From: Thermodesulfovibrio sp.
GTDB taxonomy: Bacteria; Nitrospirota; Thermodesulfovibrionia; Thermodesulfovibrionales; UBA6898
Assembly: GCA_013824615.1 (NCBI GenBank)
Contig: PNOC01000015.1
Coordinates: forward strand, 1-64,000
DNA length: 64,000 bases
Reading direction: 5' to 3'
Of this stretch, positions 27,402 to 35,294 are shown piece by piece. The notes beneath the pieces are model-generated. The model was given only the letters and a program-made list of their open reading frames with translations. It did not search any database and was not told where the DNA came from. Made by a program: the position numbers and the translations under genes. Within the stretch, counting starts at the first letter, position 1, and every line of letters starts with the position of its first letter.

Positions 27402-29162
27402 CTAGTGATTACTGGTATTTAAATAAAATGTGGCTGTTTTCGTTGCATGTTGATTTTTTATCGCAACATAGTATGTTTTAGCCTGTACCGGATTGACCGG
27501 CACGGATTCAGAAGTCTGAAGCGATAATAGCGCAAAGATAGGAACCGTGTTAATTGTTCTCTTATAAAGCCGGTTATAGTAATAGTTATTCTGGGCGTAA
27601 AGAACTGCAGCACTCAAGTTGGTGCCAATATCTGCAATCGAACCCTCCTGCACCAGGATATCGCAATCGGCCAGCTGATCGAGGGATGCAATCTCCACCT
27701 TCAACACTGCTGTGGCTCCTGTAATCGCGGGGGTTACGCTGTAGTATCTCAGCTCTCCCGGCCTGATAGTCTCGGTATACTGGATAGGCGTGCTGTTATT
27801 AACCAGACATTTTGGGTTTGCGGTGCTGGATCCACCATTTGAGGTACAGGCCGGAGCACTCACCGTGCCGGTCGGCTGAAGGTCAAAGTTTGCCATGACG
27901 CTTTTATTAGCATTCATGGTCAATGAGCAGGTCGAGGCACCCGTGCAATTACCTGACCAGCCCGAAAAGACGGAGCCGGCTGCGGCTGTTGCGGTGAGCA
28001 GGTTTGTTGCAGATGCTGAGTTGTAGGTCTCGGTGCAGTCTGAGCCGCAGTTTATGCCGGTCCCGGTGACGGTGCCGGAGCCGCTGCCGCCCTTGGCAAC
28101 AGTCAGCACATTGCTGGTAGTACCTATAAGATTAAAGGTTGCTGTAGCTGTTGCGGACGTAGCCAGCGCGTTGAGACTCACCGTGCAGGTCGTTGTCTGC
28201 CCTGTACAGGCACCGCTCCAGCCGTTAAATATGGATGTTGCATCGGCAGCTGCCGTCAGAGTTACTGAAGTAGATGACCCATATGTCTCGGTACAGTCTG
28301 AGCCACAGGAAATTCCTGTCCCGGTTACTGTCCCTGTCCCGTTCCCACTCTTTGTAACGCTCAGAATGTATGATACTGCCGGGGTCGATGAAACCTGAAT
28401 GTCATTGACAGCCCGGTCGCCCTGCAGGTTCGTAACGGAACCGACCGTTTTGGATGTGTTCGCAGTCAGATTTTGCAAGGTCACCGTATAATCGAGTCCT
28501 GCCTCCAGACCAGAAAACATGTAGTTCAGAAACCCGTTGGAAATGTCATTTGTGTTCGAGGTCAGCTCGCCTTTAACCGTGCCATTGGGGTTCTTGATAG
28601 TCAGCTTAACCGCATAACTCGAGGTTGCTGTCAGTCCGTTCATTGTACCGTAAATGCTGAAGGTCTCTGCGAAGTTTCCTTCAAAGGTGTCTCCGCCAGC
28701 CACTCCAAGGTTGATGTTGCGGGTAATGATATCGTTGACAATTATTGGAATAGTGACCGATAAAGCATGCGGTGCAAAGGTAAAGCCATCCATCAGGGGG
28801 AAAATTTCATATTTACCGTCAGGAAGATTATTAAACGAAAAGTTCCTGAACCGGTCTGCTACGGTGTATTTTGCGATACCCTTATACGCCCCCAGATCCT
28901 TCAGGTAAATTATTGTATTGGGGACATCGACGGTTCCAGTTATAGTTCCTGCATTGGTTGTTACCTGCGCTGCTTCCAGGCTAATGCTGCCATCAGGATT
29001 AAAGTAAAGTCCGCTGCCGCTCAACCGCCACGCAGAGCCATTAATATTGATATCGGTAGCCCCTGCTGTTGCAAGTGGGAGCAGCATAACACTCAGGACC
29101 AGAAACATCGTTACTTCCGACAGCAACCTCAGACCTCTTTTGCTATGAACCATCTTCATCAT
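27402..29162 (-). CDS. Large secreted protein with two InlB-like repeats and PPC-like C-terminus
   Basis: A 586-aa exported protein. ATG 29162 is chosen because GGAGG lies 6 bases upstream. A signal peptide runs to about residue 36. Residues 40-260 look like carboxypeptidase-regulatory or Ig-like beta domains. Two divergent InlB B-type repeats follow (about 267-345 and 350-425), each with GTGTVTGTG or GSGTVTGTG, CGSDCTETY, and WSGxCTG. Each repeat carries four Cys, suggesting disulfides. The last 115 residues begin ETIRPGELRYYSVTP, like a pre-peptidase C-terminal (PPC) domain. Surface adhesion or structure is likely; no enzyme motif is visible. Confidence 0.8.
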   Translation of the reverse strand: MMKMVHSKRGLRLLSEVTMFLVLSVMLLPLATAGATDININGSAWRLSGSGLYFNPDGSISLEAAQVTTNAGTITGTVDVPNTIIYLKDLGAYKGIAKYTVADRFRNFSFNNLPDGKYEIFPLMDGFTFAPHALSVTIPIIVNDIITRNINLGVAGGDTFEGNFAETFSIYGTMNGLTATSSYAVKLTIKNPNGTVKGELTSNTNDISNGFLNYMFSGLEAGLDYTVTLQNLTANTSKTVGSVTNLQGDRAVNDIQVSSTPAVSYILSVTKSGNGTGTVTGTGISCGSDCTETYGSSTSVTLTAAADATSIFNGWSGACTGQTTTCTVSLNALATSATATATFNLIGTTSNVLTVAKGGSGSGTVTGTGINCGSDCTETYNSASATNLLTATAAAGSVFSGWSGNCTGASTCSLTMNANKSVMANFDLQPTGTVSAPACTSNGGSSTANPKCLVNNSTPIQYTETIRPGELRYYSVTPAITGATAVLKVEIASLDQLADCDILVQEGSIADIGTNLSAAVLYAQNNYYYNRLYKRTINTVPIFALLSLQTSESVPVNPVQAKTYYVAIKNQHATKTATFYLNTSNH

Positions 29163-29458
29163 CACATGCCTCCATGTACGTCGTAAACATTACATACCCG
29201 GGAATGGGTCGTATAACCAATAGCCTGTCTCATACCACGCACTCAGCCTGAACATTCTCTTTAATTATAACATACAACCCCTTGATTATAATAATTAAGT
29301 TAAGTTAACCGTTCTATATCCCGTCTTTCACTTAATAAATGTAGCAAGATCTGTGACATGTGATGATTAATAATAGTTAATTCAATCGGGAATGGCGGTT
29401 CAGTTTATTGAGATTCTGCGGCAAGGGTCAGCGCCAATATCAATCCTCATCAATCCTC
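29163..29458 (-). other. Long untranslated leader of the InlB-repeat gene
   Basis: About 290 bases lie between the promoter at 29459-29487 and the start at 29162. The stretch is AT-rich in the middle and has short TTAAC/TTAAG direct repeats and a second TATAAT-like hexamer near 29265-29270. I see no riboswitch consensus and no open frame. The length suggests post-transcriptional control, but no structure is convincing by eye. Confidence 0.4.
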
Positions 29459-29487
29459 GTATTATGCAAACTGACATTTAATGTCAA
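29459..29487 (-). promoter_or_regulatory. Near-consensus sigma70 promoter of the InlB-repeat gene
   Basis: On the minus strand TTGACA (29487-29482) and TAATAC (29464-29459) are separated by 17 bases. It lies just after the terminator of the 472-aa gene, giving the 586-aa gene its own transcript. Confidence 0.7.
29472..29486. promoter_or_regulatory. Palindromic operator candidate over the -35 box
   Basis: TGACATTTAATGTCA is a perfect dyad (7-base arms around a centre base) covering the -35 hexamer. A related TGAC/GTCA dyad lies at about 29502-29515. Binding there would block polymerase. The regulator is not identifiable. Confidence 0.45.
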
Positions 29488-29515
29488 GAGGATAAAAGAG
29501 CTGACTAATTTTGTC

Positions 29516-29545
29516 AAAAAAAAGGGAGGCTTTCGCCTCCCTTTT
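29516..29545 (-). terminator. Rho-independent terminator of the 472-aa gene
   Basis: On the minus strand, stem GGGAGGC/GCCTCCC with a GAAA tetraloop is followed by eight T. It begins 28 bases after the stop of the 472-aa secreted protein. Confidence 0.92.
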
Positions 29546-29573
29546 CCACAACAGAATAGACAGCTAAATTACT

Positions 29574-30992
29574 TTAGTTGATAGTATCTGCAGTAATATC
29601 GCTGGTGTACTGCATCGGTGTTGCTGCGTTCCAGGACTTGTAGTCAAAGAGCTGCAGGCCAAGTGAAGGCCAGCCTCTTGTGATCCAGGTGGTAACGCCA
29701 TCGGTAGCAGAAATCTCGTGAAGATCGGTATAAGGAGTTGAAGCCTTATTGAGATCCATCTGCACCCAACCAATGCCATACTGCAGAGCAGTGTTGAAGG
29801 TGTCGTTCATAACTTCAGACGTAAGAATCTCGCTGGTTACGCCGCCGCTGATTCCCATAGGAATAACGTTAACTTCAAAAGGCATAACTCTGTCTGAACC
29901 CTGAGGGCAAGGTGAGAATGAGCACCTAGAAATCTCAGACTGCTCATCATCTGTCCAGGCCGTAAAGGTAACCCTGTCATCAGCAAAGATGCTGTTAGCA
30001 CAAGTACGTGCTATCTGGTCAAGTCTCTTGGTGGGCAGTGTTACTACATACTCTGTGTCGAGATCTGCTCCGACCAGGTATGTTCCGAAAAGCATATTCT
30101 TCGTGAGAGCATACTGAACGCCATCCAGTCCGTCGCCGGAATCTGCAAGGGTCGGATTCTCTACTGCAGTTGAATACGTAATACCGGAATTAACAAAATC
30201 TGCAAGTGCTGTTGCATTGTAGCCGTATATAGCGGTATAAGCCGGTGTTCCTGCATCGATCAGCAGTGCATTACCGAAAAGAACGTTGCCCACATCACCC
30301 TTTAAACGCTCAGCATCCAAAGTGGATGTCCACTCACAGGTAGAAGGCTCAGCAGCCAACCTGTTTTCGCCGATTATCTCGAAATATCCTTCCAGTGTGT
30401 TGGAAGCGGTAATCTCGGGAACAATGTTACGATCGCCGAACTTGAAGTCAACGCAACCCCACTCTGCAAGGCTCTTGCTGCCGTCTGTCCCTTCAAAGAT
30501 GAGGGTATCGTTGTCGCCGGAGCAGATCCTGGCGCCGCCGGTAACCGGGTTCTTCTCTACCCATGCAGAGAACATATCGTTCACGGAAAGGCAGATATCA
30601 AAGTCCAGAAGCTCAAGGCTGCTGTTAGGGCAGGATACGCCTGCAACATCTTCAGCCTCACGGAATCTGAGTCTTACTCTGTGGCCGTAGACGCTGTCAG
30701 TGTTCACTACGGTAAACCAGGTTGCATAACCGTCGCGAGCATTGAAGTAGTTGTAGATAAGTGTGTCACCAAGTCCACCCGGATTCACATAAACGTCTAA
30801 TGCATCCGACAGACCCTGTGAAGTTGCACCTATTGTATTAAAAAAATCACTTACTACTGTTGCTGAGTTAGTCCCCGGAAGAGTCGGGCCATTGTTTGAT
30901 CTCATTCCATCAATCTGGCCGGCAAATGCCGTCGCAAATCCAAGAACAAGGAACAAGGCCATTGTAAAACCTATTAAGCCTTTTTTTGTCAT
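29574..30992 (-). CDS. Secreted protein of unknown family, eight cysteines, probably abundant
   Basis: A 472-aa protein with a clear signal peptide MTKKGLIGFTMALFLVLGFA ending near AFA. I do not recognise the family. The mature part is rich in Asp, Asn, Thr and Gly, with beta-strand patterns and eight Cys, which could make four disulfides. There is no membrane anchor, sorting tail or enzyme motif. A very strong ribosome site (AAGGAGG), an own promoter and a textbook terminator suggest a highly expressed single-gene transcript, for example a surface-layer or filament protein. That role is inference. Confidence 0.85.
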   Translation of the reverse strand: MTKKGLIGFTMALFLVLGFATAFAGQIDGMRSNNGPTLPGTNSATVVSDFFNTIGATSQGLSDALDVYVNPGGLGDTLIYNYFNARDGYATWFTVVNTDSVYGHRVRLRFREAEDVAGVSCPNSSLELLDFDICLSVNDMFSAWVEKNPVTGGARICSGDNDTLIFEGTDGSKSLAEWGCVDFKFGDRNIVPEITASNTLEGYFEIIGENRLAAEPSTCEWTSTLDAERLKGDVGNVLFGNALLIDAGTPAYTAIYGYNATALADFVNSGITYSTAVENPTLADSGDGLDGVQYALTKNMLFGTYLVGADLDTEYVVTLPTKRLDQIARTCANSIFADDRVTFTAWTDDEQSEISRCSFSPCPQGSDRVMPFEVNVIPMGISGGVTSEILTSEVMNDTFNTALQYGIGWVQMDLNKASTPYTDLHEISATDGVTTWITRGWPSLGLQLFDYKSWNAATPMQYTSDITADTIN

Positions 30993-31162
30993 TTCTTTCC
31001 TCCTTTTAAATGTTTCTCTCTATGAGAGATCTTTTAATTCTCTTATCTTAAAATATTGCTTCACAAACTCTTATTGGTTGCTTCTACCACCTCCTCAATA
31101 TTGAATTTTACCTCACATAAAACTTTGTTATGTACAAATTATCCTTTATTTTCCTGTTGCAG
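30993..31162 (-). other. Untranslated leader of the 472-aa gene
   Basis: About 160 bases between the predicted transcription start and ATG 30992. It holds a small hairpin CTCTC/GAGAG at about 31015-31029 close to the ribosome site, and a purine-rich GAGGAGGTGG tract near 31087-31097 that is not followed by an open frame. No riboswitch class is recognised. Confidence 0.4.
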
Positions 31163-31192
31163 ATATTACCAGATATCCGGTTTATTTTTCAA
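31163..31192 (-). promoter_or_regulatory. Extended -10 promoter of the 472-aa gene
   Basis: On the minus strand TTGAAA (31192-31187), an 18-base spacer and TAATAT (31168-31163) with TGG directly before the -10, which is an extended -10 (TGnTAATAT). A similar TATATGGTAATAT block is found before the S74-domain gene at 62592-62604. Confidence 0.6.
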
Positions 31193-31242
31193 TTTTATGC
31201 CTTTGGATAAGACTAGTGAATTTTCTACCAATTGGCATAAAA
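31193..31242. promoter_or_regulatory. Inverted repeat next to the -35 box
   Basis: TTTTATGCC (31193-31201) and GGCATAAAA (31234-31242) are a perfect 9-base inverted repeat with 32 bases between. The first arm abuts the -35 hexamer, and CCAATTGG adjoins the distal arm. It is a candidate activator or repressor site, possibly looped. Confidence 0.4.
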
Positions 31243-31305
31243 CCCTCTCAGTCCCACCTCCTCCTCGTGTCCGCTTCATAAACTATTATCAGATCCGCCT
31301 GGTCC

Positions 31306-31761
31306 TTATAATTTTTTTGGCACATGATACCATATGCCGTCAATTTTAGTCCATTTTTCGATCATCTCATTTTCTCTGGACCGCATCTCAAGCCGCTGTG
31401 GCTTATTGGGAGCAGACAGACCTTCAATCTTTGTATCGAGCCAAACCGTAACCTTTGCAGAGTCACCATCCACATCGACCTTTTTAAGGTCTGCCTTGAG
31501 CCATTTAACATTAGCCTTGATACCCCGTATATAGTCAATCCTGCTGACCATCTTGCGATAAAGGGGATATTCAAAATCATAGCTTTTATCATACTCTTCC
31601 TTAATGTTATAGCTCCAGTACTCCTGCACCCGTCCTCTGATGACCTCCTCGTCAGTGACATTCCTGATAGCATCTTTTTTAACACATCCTACCAAAATTA
31701 TCAAGCATAAAATAGTCGTTGTTATGCTCAGCAACCTGCTTAAAATCATTACCTTTTTCAA
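31306..31761 (-). CDS. Small lipoprotein with NTF2-like domain
   Basis: A 151-aa protein with a lipobox LIILVGC (Cys at about residue 26), so it is a membrane-anchored lipoprotein. The mature part reads as an NTF2/SnoaL-like cone fold (EYWSYNIKEEYDKSYDFEYP ... WTKIDGIWYHVP). TTG 31761 has GGAG about 9 bases upstream; ATG 31749 is an alternative. It lies 228 bases after the second secretin, so a pilotin-like or accessory role can be considered, but no direct evidence supports it. Confidence 0.75.
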   Translation of the reverse strand: MKKVMILSRLLSITTTILCLIILVGCVKKDAIRNVTDEEVIRGRVQEYWSYNIKEEYDKSYDFEYPLYRKMVSRIDYIRGIKANVKWLKADLKKVDVDGDSAKVTVWLDTKIEGLSAPNKPQRLEMRSRENEMIEKWTKIDGIWYHVPKKL

Positions 31762-31957
31762 TTAGATCAACTCCACGATATATATACTCTGCGTTAATGT
31801 TATGCAAAAAACAGGCCAGTGATATTCTTATCCTCATATATGGAATTAATGCCTGTTTCCATATATTTTTCAGGCTGTTACCTGCTTTTGCGCCAATCCC
31901 GATGTGTTCATCTTTATACAGAGAGTGTATTTTATTTACTACACTATTGATGCTTTC

Positions 31958-31983
31958 CTGGATGCATTCCGTAATGCATCCAG
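31958..31983 (-). terminator. Perfect 11-bp stem-loop after the second secretin
   Basis: CTGGATGCATT and AATGCATCCAG pair perfectly around a 4-base loop CCGT, 7 bases past the secretin stop. No T-run follows, so it is a 3'-end stabiliser or a weak terminator rather than a classical one. Confidence 0.5.
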
Positions 31984-31989
31984 CCAAAT

Positions 31990-34194
31990 TTACTTCCCCG
32001 GCTTTCCGGTACCGGACTTCTCACGGATAACCTCATTCCGCCTGATATCAATATCCTTGAGACCCTGAAGCCTCTTTATGTAGCCGGAGGTGACCTCTCG
32101 CGCGTCGACTTCGTGCCTGATGACATGCGGCGTCAGCAGGATAATCAGCTCGGTCCTGTCACTGGTATCTGTAGTGCTGCCAAAGAGATATCCCAGGACC
32201 GGTATCTTACTGAGCAGCGGCAACCCTGACCTGCCCTTGGTGATCTTCTCTTTTATAAGGCCGCCAATAACAATCGTCTGCCCGTCCAGTGCTACCAGGT
32301 TGGTTGTCGCCTCACGCTTGCTTATAACGATCTGGTCTGACCCGAACAGGGACTGTGTCGAAAAATCAGATACTTCCTGGGTAACCTCAAGGGCTATAAG
32401 CCCGCTGTCATTTACCTGTGGCTTGACCTTGAGGATCGTACCGGTATCTTTGTACTGGATCGTACTCGTAATAGAAGGCTGTATGCCGGACTGAGCAGTG
32501 GTTGTCGTGGTCGAGGTCGCAATCGGCACCTGGTCTCCGACCTGTATCCTCGCCTCGCGATTGTCTGACACCAGTATATGCGGTGAGGAGAGTATCTTCA
32601 CCCTGTTCTGGCCGGCAAGTGACTGCAGCTTGAGCTTTATATTGCCTGCCGCATCAAGCGCGGTAAAGGTAAAATTGGGTGATGCGATAGGTGTCGTCAG
32701 ATTGAAGGTGCCGTCAAGATTGACATCTTTTTTGAAAGGGTTGAGACCCTTCAGGGTAAGGTCATTCTCTATTGACCATTGCATGCCGAAATTCATCGTG
32801 TCATTGAGCGTCACTTCCGCGATAAGGGCCTCGATCATTACCTGCCGCGGTACAATGTCAATCTTCAGGAGCGTGTCATAGATGATCAGATAATCATCAG
32901 GAGTCGACAGCACAACGAGTGAATTCGTAATCTCGTCGGGGATGATCTTGGTACTCTCGGAGATCAGGATATCCCCCGCTGCATTCGGTTGAGCGGATAT
33001 CACCTGGGGCTGTGTCGAAGGCTGTGCTGCCGGCTGGCCGGCCGGCTGTGCCGGAGAACCGGGCCGCTGCTGGGTTGCGGGTCTTGCTGCCTGTGCCGTA
33101 GGCCGTGCACCCAGGAAGATCTGCTGGAGTATCGCCGCAAGATCTTTGGCCTTGCTGTTCTGAACAGGGTAGACAAACACCTGCGGCGTGACCTGCTTAA
33201 GCTGTTCACTGTCAAAAATCTCCACCAGCTGAAGCAGTCTTTTCACATTGGCATCAGTATCAACAATGATAATATAGTTGCTTTTGGGAACATCGATGAT
33301 GACGGCACTTTTCGAAAGAAAAGGAGTAAGAACTCTTGTCAGCTCACCAGACTGGCTGTACAGCACAGGGACTACCTGCACCAGAGCCTTCCCTGTAATC
33401 TTGACCTTATCCGCCTCCCGGCCGATAAACACCGGAGCAGGTTCCTTCGACAGGTCTGCAATCGGAATAATCCGGTATAGTCCGCCCTCCTCAACAATTC
33501 CAATGCCGTTCAGCCTGAGGATAACCTCCATGAGGGGCATCACGTCGTCCTTTGCAACCGGGGCCACCGACCGGAAATTCACGCGTCCTTTAATATTCGG
33601 GTCAACAATATAGTTGACCTTCAGCACGTCGCCGAATATTGTCTGGATTACAGAAAAGACATCGGCATCATCAAAGTTAAAGCTGACATCTCCGCCTTTT
33701 ACTCCGGTCCTCCTTACTGCAGCAGCTTGAGGGCGGCCCGACACAGGCTGCAACTTTGGCGGCGTGACCGTTGTTGTAACAGCTGCCGGAACAAAAAAAT
33801 TATCCGCAGGAGCCTTTGCTACCGGTGCAATGGCCGCGGGACCAGGCGTTGGCGTTGGAGTCTTTGAATACGTTGCCTCTGCGGTGGGAACAAAATAATT
33901 CACCGGCACCGACAGGGCAGCGTCCGGGGACAGCGCAGACTCTGACTGAAGGTTTGTGGCCGGTTGACTGTAGGGTTCAGCAACAGCCGGCGTTGTTGGC
34001 GCATCGGTTGTCGTCGGGGGTTGCGACGTCCGAGCTGCCGGACCTTGCGCAGCAGTGGCTGCCCTTCTTTTTTGTTTGGGTGACATATTTTCTGCACCCG
34101 GAATATTGAAAAATGCATTTGAGATGCTTGCATCGTGAAGGAACAGACTGAATATGCAGGCTAGCGCAATCAGCACCGCCGGATTTTTTTGCAT
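31990..34194 (-). CDS. Second GspD/PilQ-type secretin
   Basis: A 734-aa outer-membrane secretin, clearly diverged from the GspD at 4732-6933. A signal peptide (about 1-27) is followed by a Pro/Thr/Ala-rich linker (about 40-165). Then come N0 (DVSFNFDDADVFSVIQTIFG, from about 170), N1 and N2 (about 245-375), a Pro/Gln-rich insert (about 385-425) and the secretin barrel (about 455-680), with TIVIGGLIKEK and LSKIPVLGYLFGS. It lacks the propeptide-like end of the first GspD. No ATPase or pilin genes stand next to it. Its own promoter is at 34233-34261. It may serve another secretion or pilus system, or form a second pore for the T2SS. Confidence 0.93.
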   Translation of the reverse strand: MQKNPAVLIALACIFSLFLHDASISNAFFNIPGAENMSPKQKRRAATAAQGPAARTSQPPTTTDAPTTPAVAEPYSQPATNLQSESALSPDAALSVPVNYFVPTAEATYSKTPTPTPGPAAIAPVAKAPADNFFVPAAVTTTVTPPKLQPVSGRPQAAAVRRTGVKGGDVSFNFDDADVFSVIQTIFGDVLKVNYIVDPNIKGRVNFRSVAPVAKDDVMPLMEVILRLNGIGIVEEGGLYRIIPIADLSKEPAPVFIGREADKVKITGKALVQVVPVLYSQSGELTRVLTPFLSKSAVIIDVPKSNYIIIVDTDANVKRLLQLVEIFDSEQLKQVTPQVFVYPVQNSKAKDLAAILQQIFLGARPTAQAARPATQQRPGSPAQPAGQPAAQPSTQPQVISAQPNAAGDILISESTKIIPDEITNSLVVLSTPDDYLIIYDTLLKIDIVPRQVMIEALIAEVTLNDTMNFGMQWSIENDLTLKGLNPFKKDVNLDGTFNLTTPIASPNFTFTALDAAGNIKLKLQSLAGQNRVKILSSPHILVSDNREARIQVGDQVPIATSTTTTTAQSGIQPSITSTIQYKDTGTILKVKPQVNDSGLIALEVTQEVSDFSTQSLFGSDQIVISKREATTNLVALDGQTIVIGGLIKEKITKGRSGLPLLSKIPVLGYLFGSTTDTSDRTELIILLTPHVIRHEVDAREVTSGYIKRLQGLKDIDIRRNEVIREKSGTGKPGK

Positions 34195-34232
34195 GTAAAA
34201 TACCTCAAATACTTATTTTATAAGCCTAAATT

Positions 34233-34261
34233 AAGATAATGTATTTAGGGTGTGATGTCAA
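34233..34261 (-). promoter_or_regulatory. sigma70 promoter of the second secretin
   Basis: On the minus strand TTGACA (34261-34256), exactly 17 bases, TATCTT (34238-34233). The transcription start would be about 34226, leaving a short leader of about 30 bases before ATG 34194. Confidence 0.75.
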
Positions 34262-34335
34262 GAAAAGCTGAAAGATACTGCAAAGCACAGTCAGGCCCAT
34301 AAACATGAGATGCGCGTCTCACGAATACCCTTATG

Positions 34336-34361
34336 GGTTTCACATCTTTATGGGTGAAACC
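34336..34361. terminator. Inverted repeat after the glycan cluster
   Basis: GGTTTCAC (34336-34343) and GTGAAACC (34354-34361) pair with a 10-base loop; TTATGGGT occurs twice beside it. It lies between the sulfotransferase stop and the secretin promoter and may end the long cluster transcript, though no T-run is present. Confidence 0.35.
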
Positions 34362-34423
34362 GCAGATGGAACCGGAATACGCATAGCACCCGTCGCCATG
34401 TCTTTAGAAAAATTCAGTGTTCC

Positions 34424-35152
34424 TCAAATATAGCCGCAATACTCAAGGTCACTCTTTATAATCATACGATACTCTTCAGGAAGAGACACCGACTCTGTTT
34501 TTGAAACATCAAGCCTGTCTTGCCGATATTCAGGCGGAATCAACAGATTATTAACACCTTGCAGCATCTTGTCTTCAAACGGAATTTCCAAAAAACTGCA
34601 GATATCAACTAACGTAGTCTGAGGATGAATCAATAAATCTTCAAATCTGATGCAAATATTATTAAAATGACGGGTCTTGAAAAATCGGTATATAGAAACG
34701 GAATACAGCCATCTTTCACATGCTGTCTGGTAAGTCATTCCGGTTCTCTGCACCTTTGAATTGACGCAAGTTCTGCCATCCCGCAGTATAAATATTACTT
34801 TTTTATCCCCTAAGTAGCTGTTAAAGAACTGGTCAGGAATATCTATTGTTGCTTGTGGGTTCTCCCTGTTATGGTCCTCCAGTCCAAACAGCTGTTCTGA
34901 TGTAATTTTGTTACCCCATTTTACATCCGGATTTCTGCCGGCTTCGATTTCACATGCAGCGATAAAGGCCCGGACACGCTCATCGAATATACTTGTCTGT
35001 TGAGCATTAAGCTCTTTTCCCATCAGATATGCAACAGAAAACATTTCAAAGGCAACAGTCAACCTGCTGTGGTAATCAAGCAAACCGGCAAGGAGACTTG
35101 TCCCGCCGCGACCAGCTCCCAGGATTAGAAACTCAAAGTTGTTACCTGCCAT
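34424..35152 (-). CDS. Sulfotransferase family protein
   Basis: A 242-aa PAPS-dependent sulfotransferase. The 5'-phosphosulfate loop is GAGRGGTSLLAGLL near residue 12, and the 3'-phosphate motif is ILRDGRTCVNS near 125. It would transfer sulfate from PAPS to a hydroxyl of the glycan. It is the last gene of the large cluster. CysC (51814-52416) can supply the PAPS and a second sulfotransferase domain is in the 1452-aa protein. Ribosome site AAGGGAAAT precedes the ATG. Confidence 0.85.
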   Translation of the reverse strand: MAGNNFEFLILGAGRGGTSLLAGLLDYHSRLTVAFEMFSVAYLMGKELNAQQTSIFDERVRAFIAACEIEAGRNPDVKWGNKITSEQLFGLEDHNRENPQATIDIPDQFFNSYLGDKKVIFILRDGRTCVNSKVQRTGMTYQTACERWLYSVSIYRFFKTRHFNNICIRFEDLLIHPQTTLVDICSFLEIPFEDKMLQGVNNLLIPPEYRQDRLDVSKTESVSLPEEYRMIIKSDLEYCGYI

Positions 35153-35294
35153 AATTTCCCTTCTTCTTTCCTTATTGTTGTCTGATAGCGTCCATCCCGA
35201 TTAAACTTGTCTCAATTGCGTTCAGACCGTTATATGAAAGTATAATCGTATTTCTTTGATAAAACAAAGGTCCGTAGCAGCGAGGCCCTGAAGA

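Noticed and set aside
30993-31162. Possible riboswitch (for example cyclic-di-GMP type) in the leader of the 472-aa gene
   Set aside because: None of the conserved blocks of the known classes I could recall are present on the minus strand.
31679-31987. A 102-codon frame on the minus strand with a TTG start after the second secretin
   Set aside because: It covers a perfect stem-loop at the secretin 3' end, has no good ribosome site and overlaps the lipoprotein gene in another frame; the sequence resembles nothing I know.
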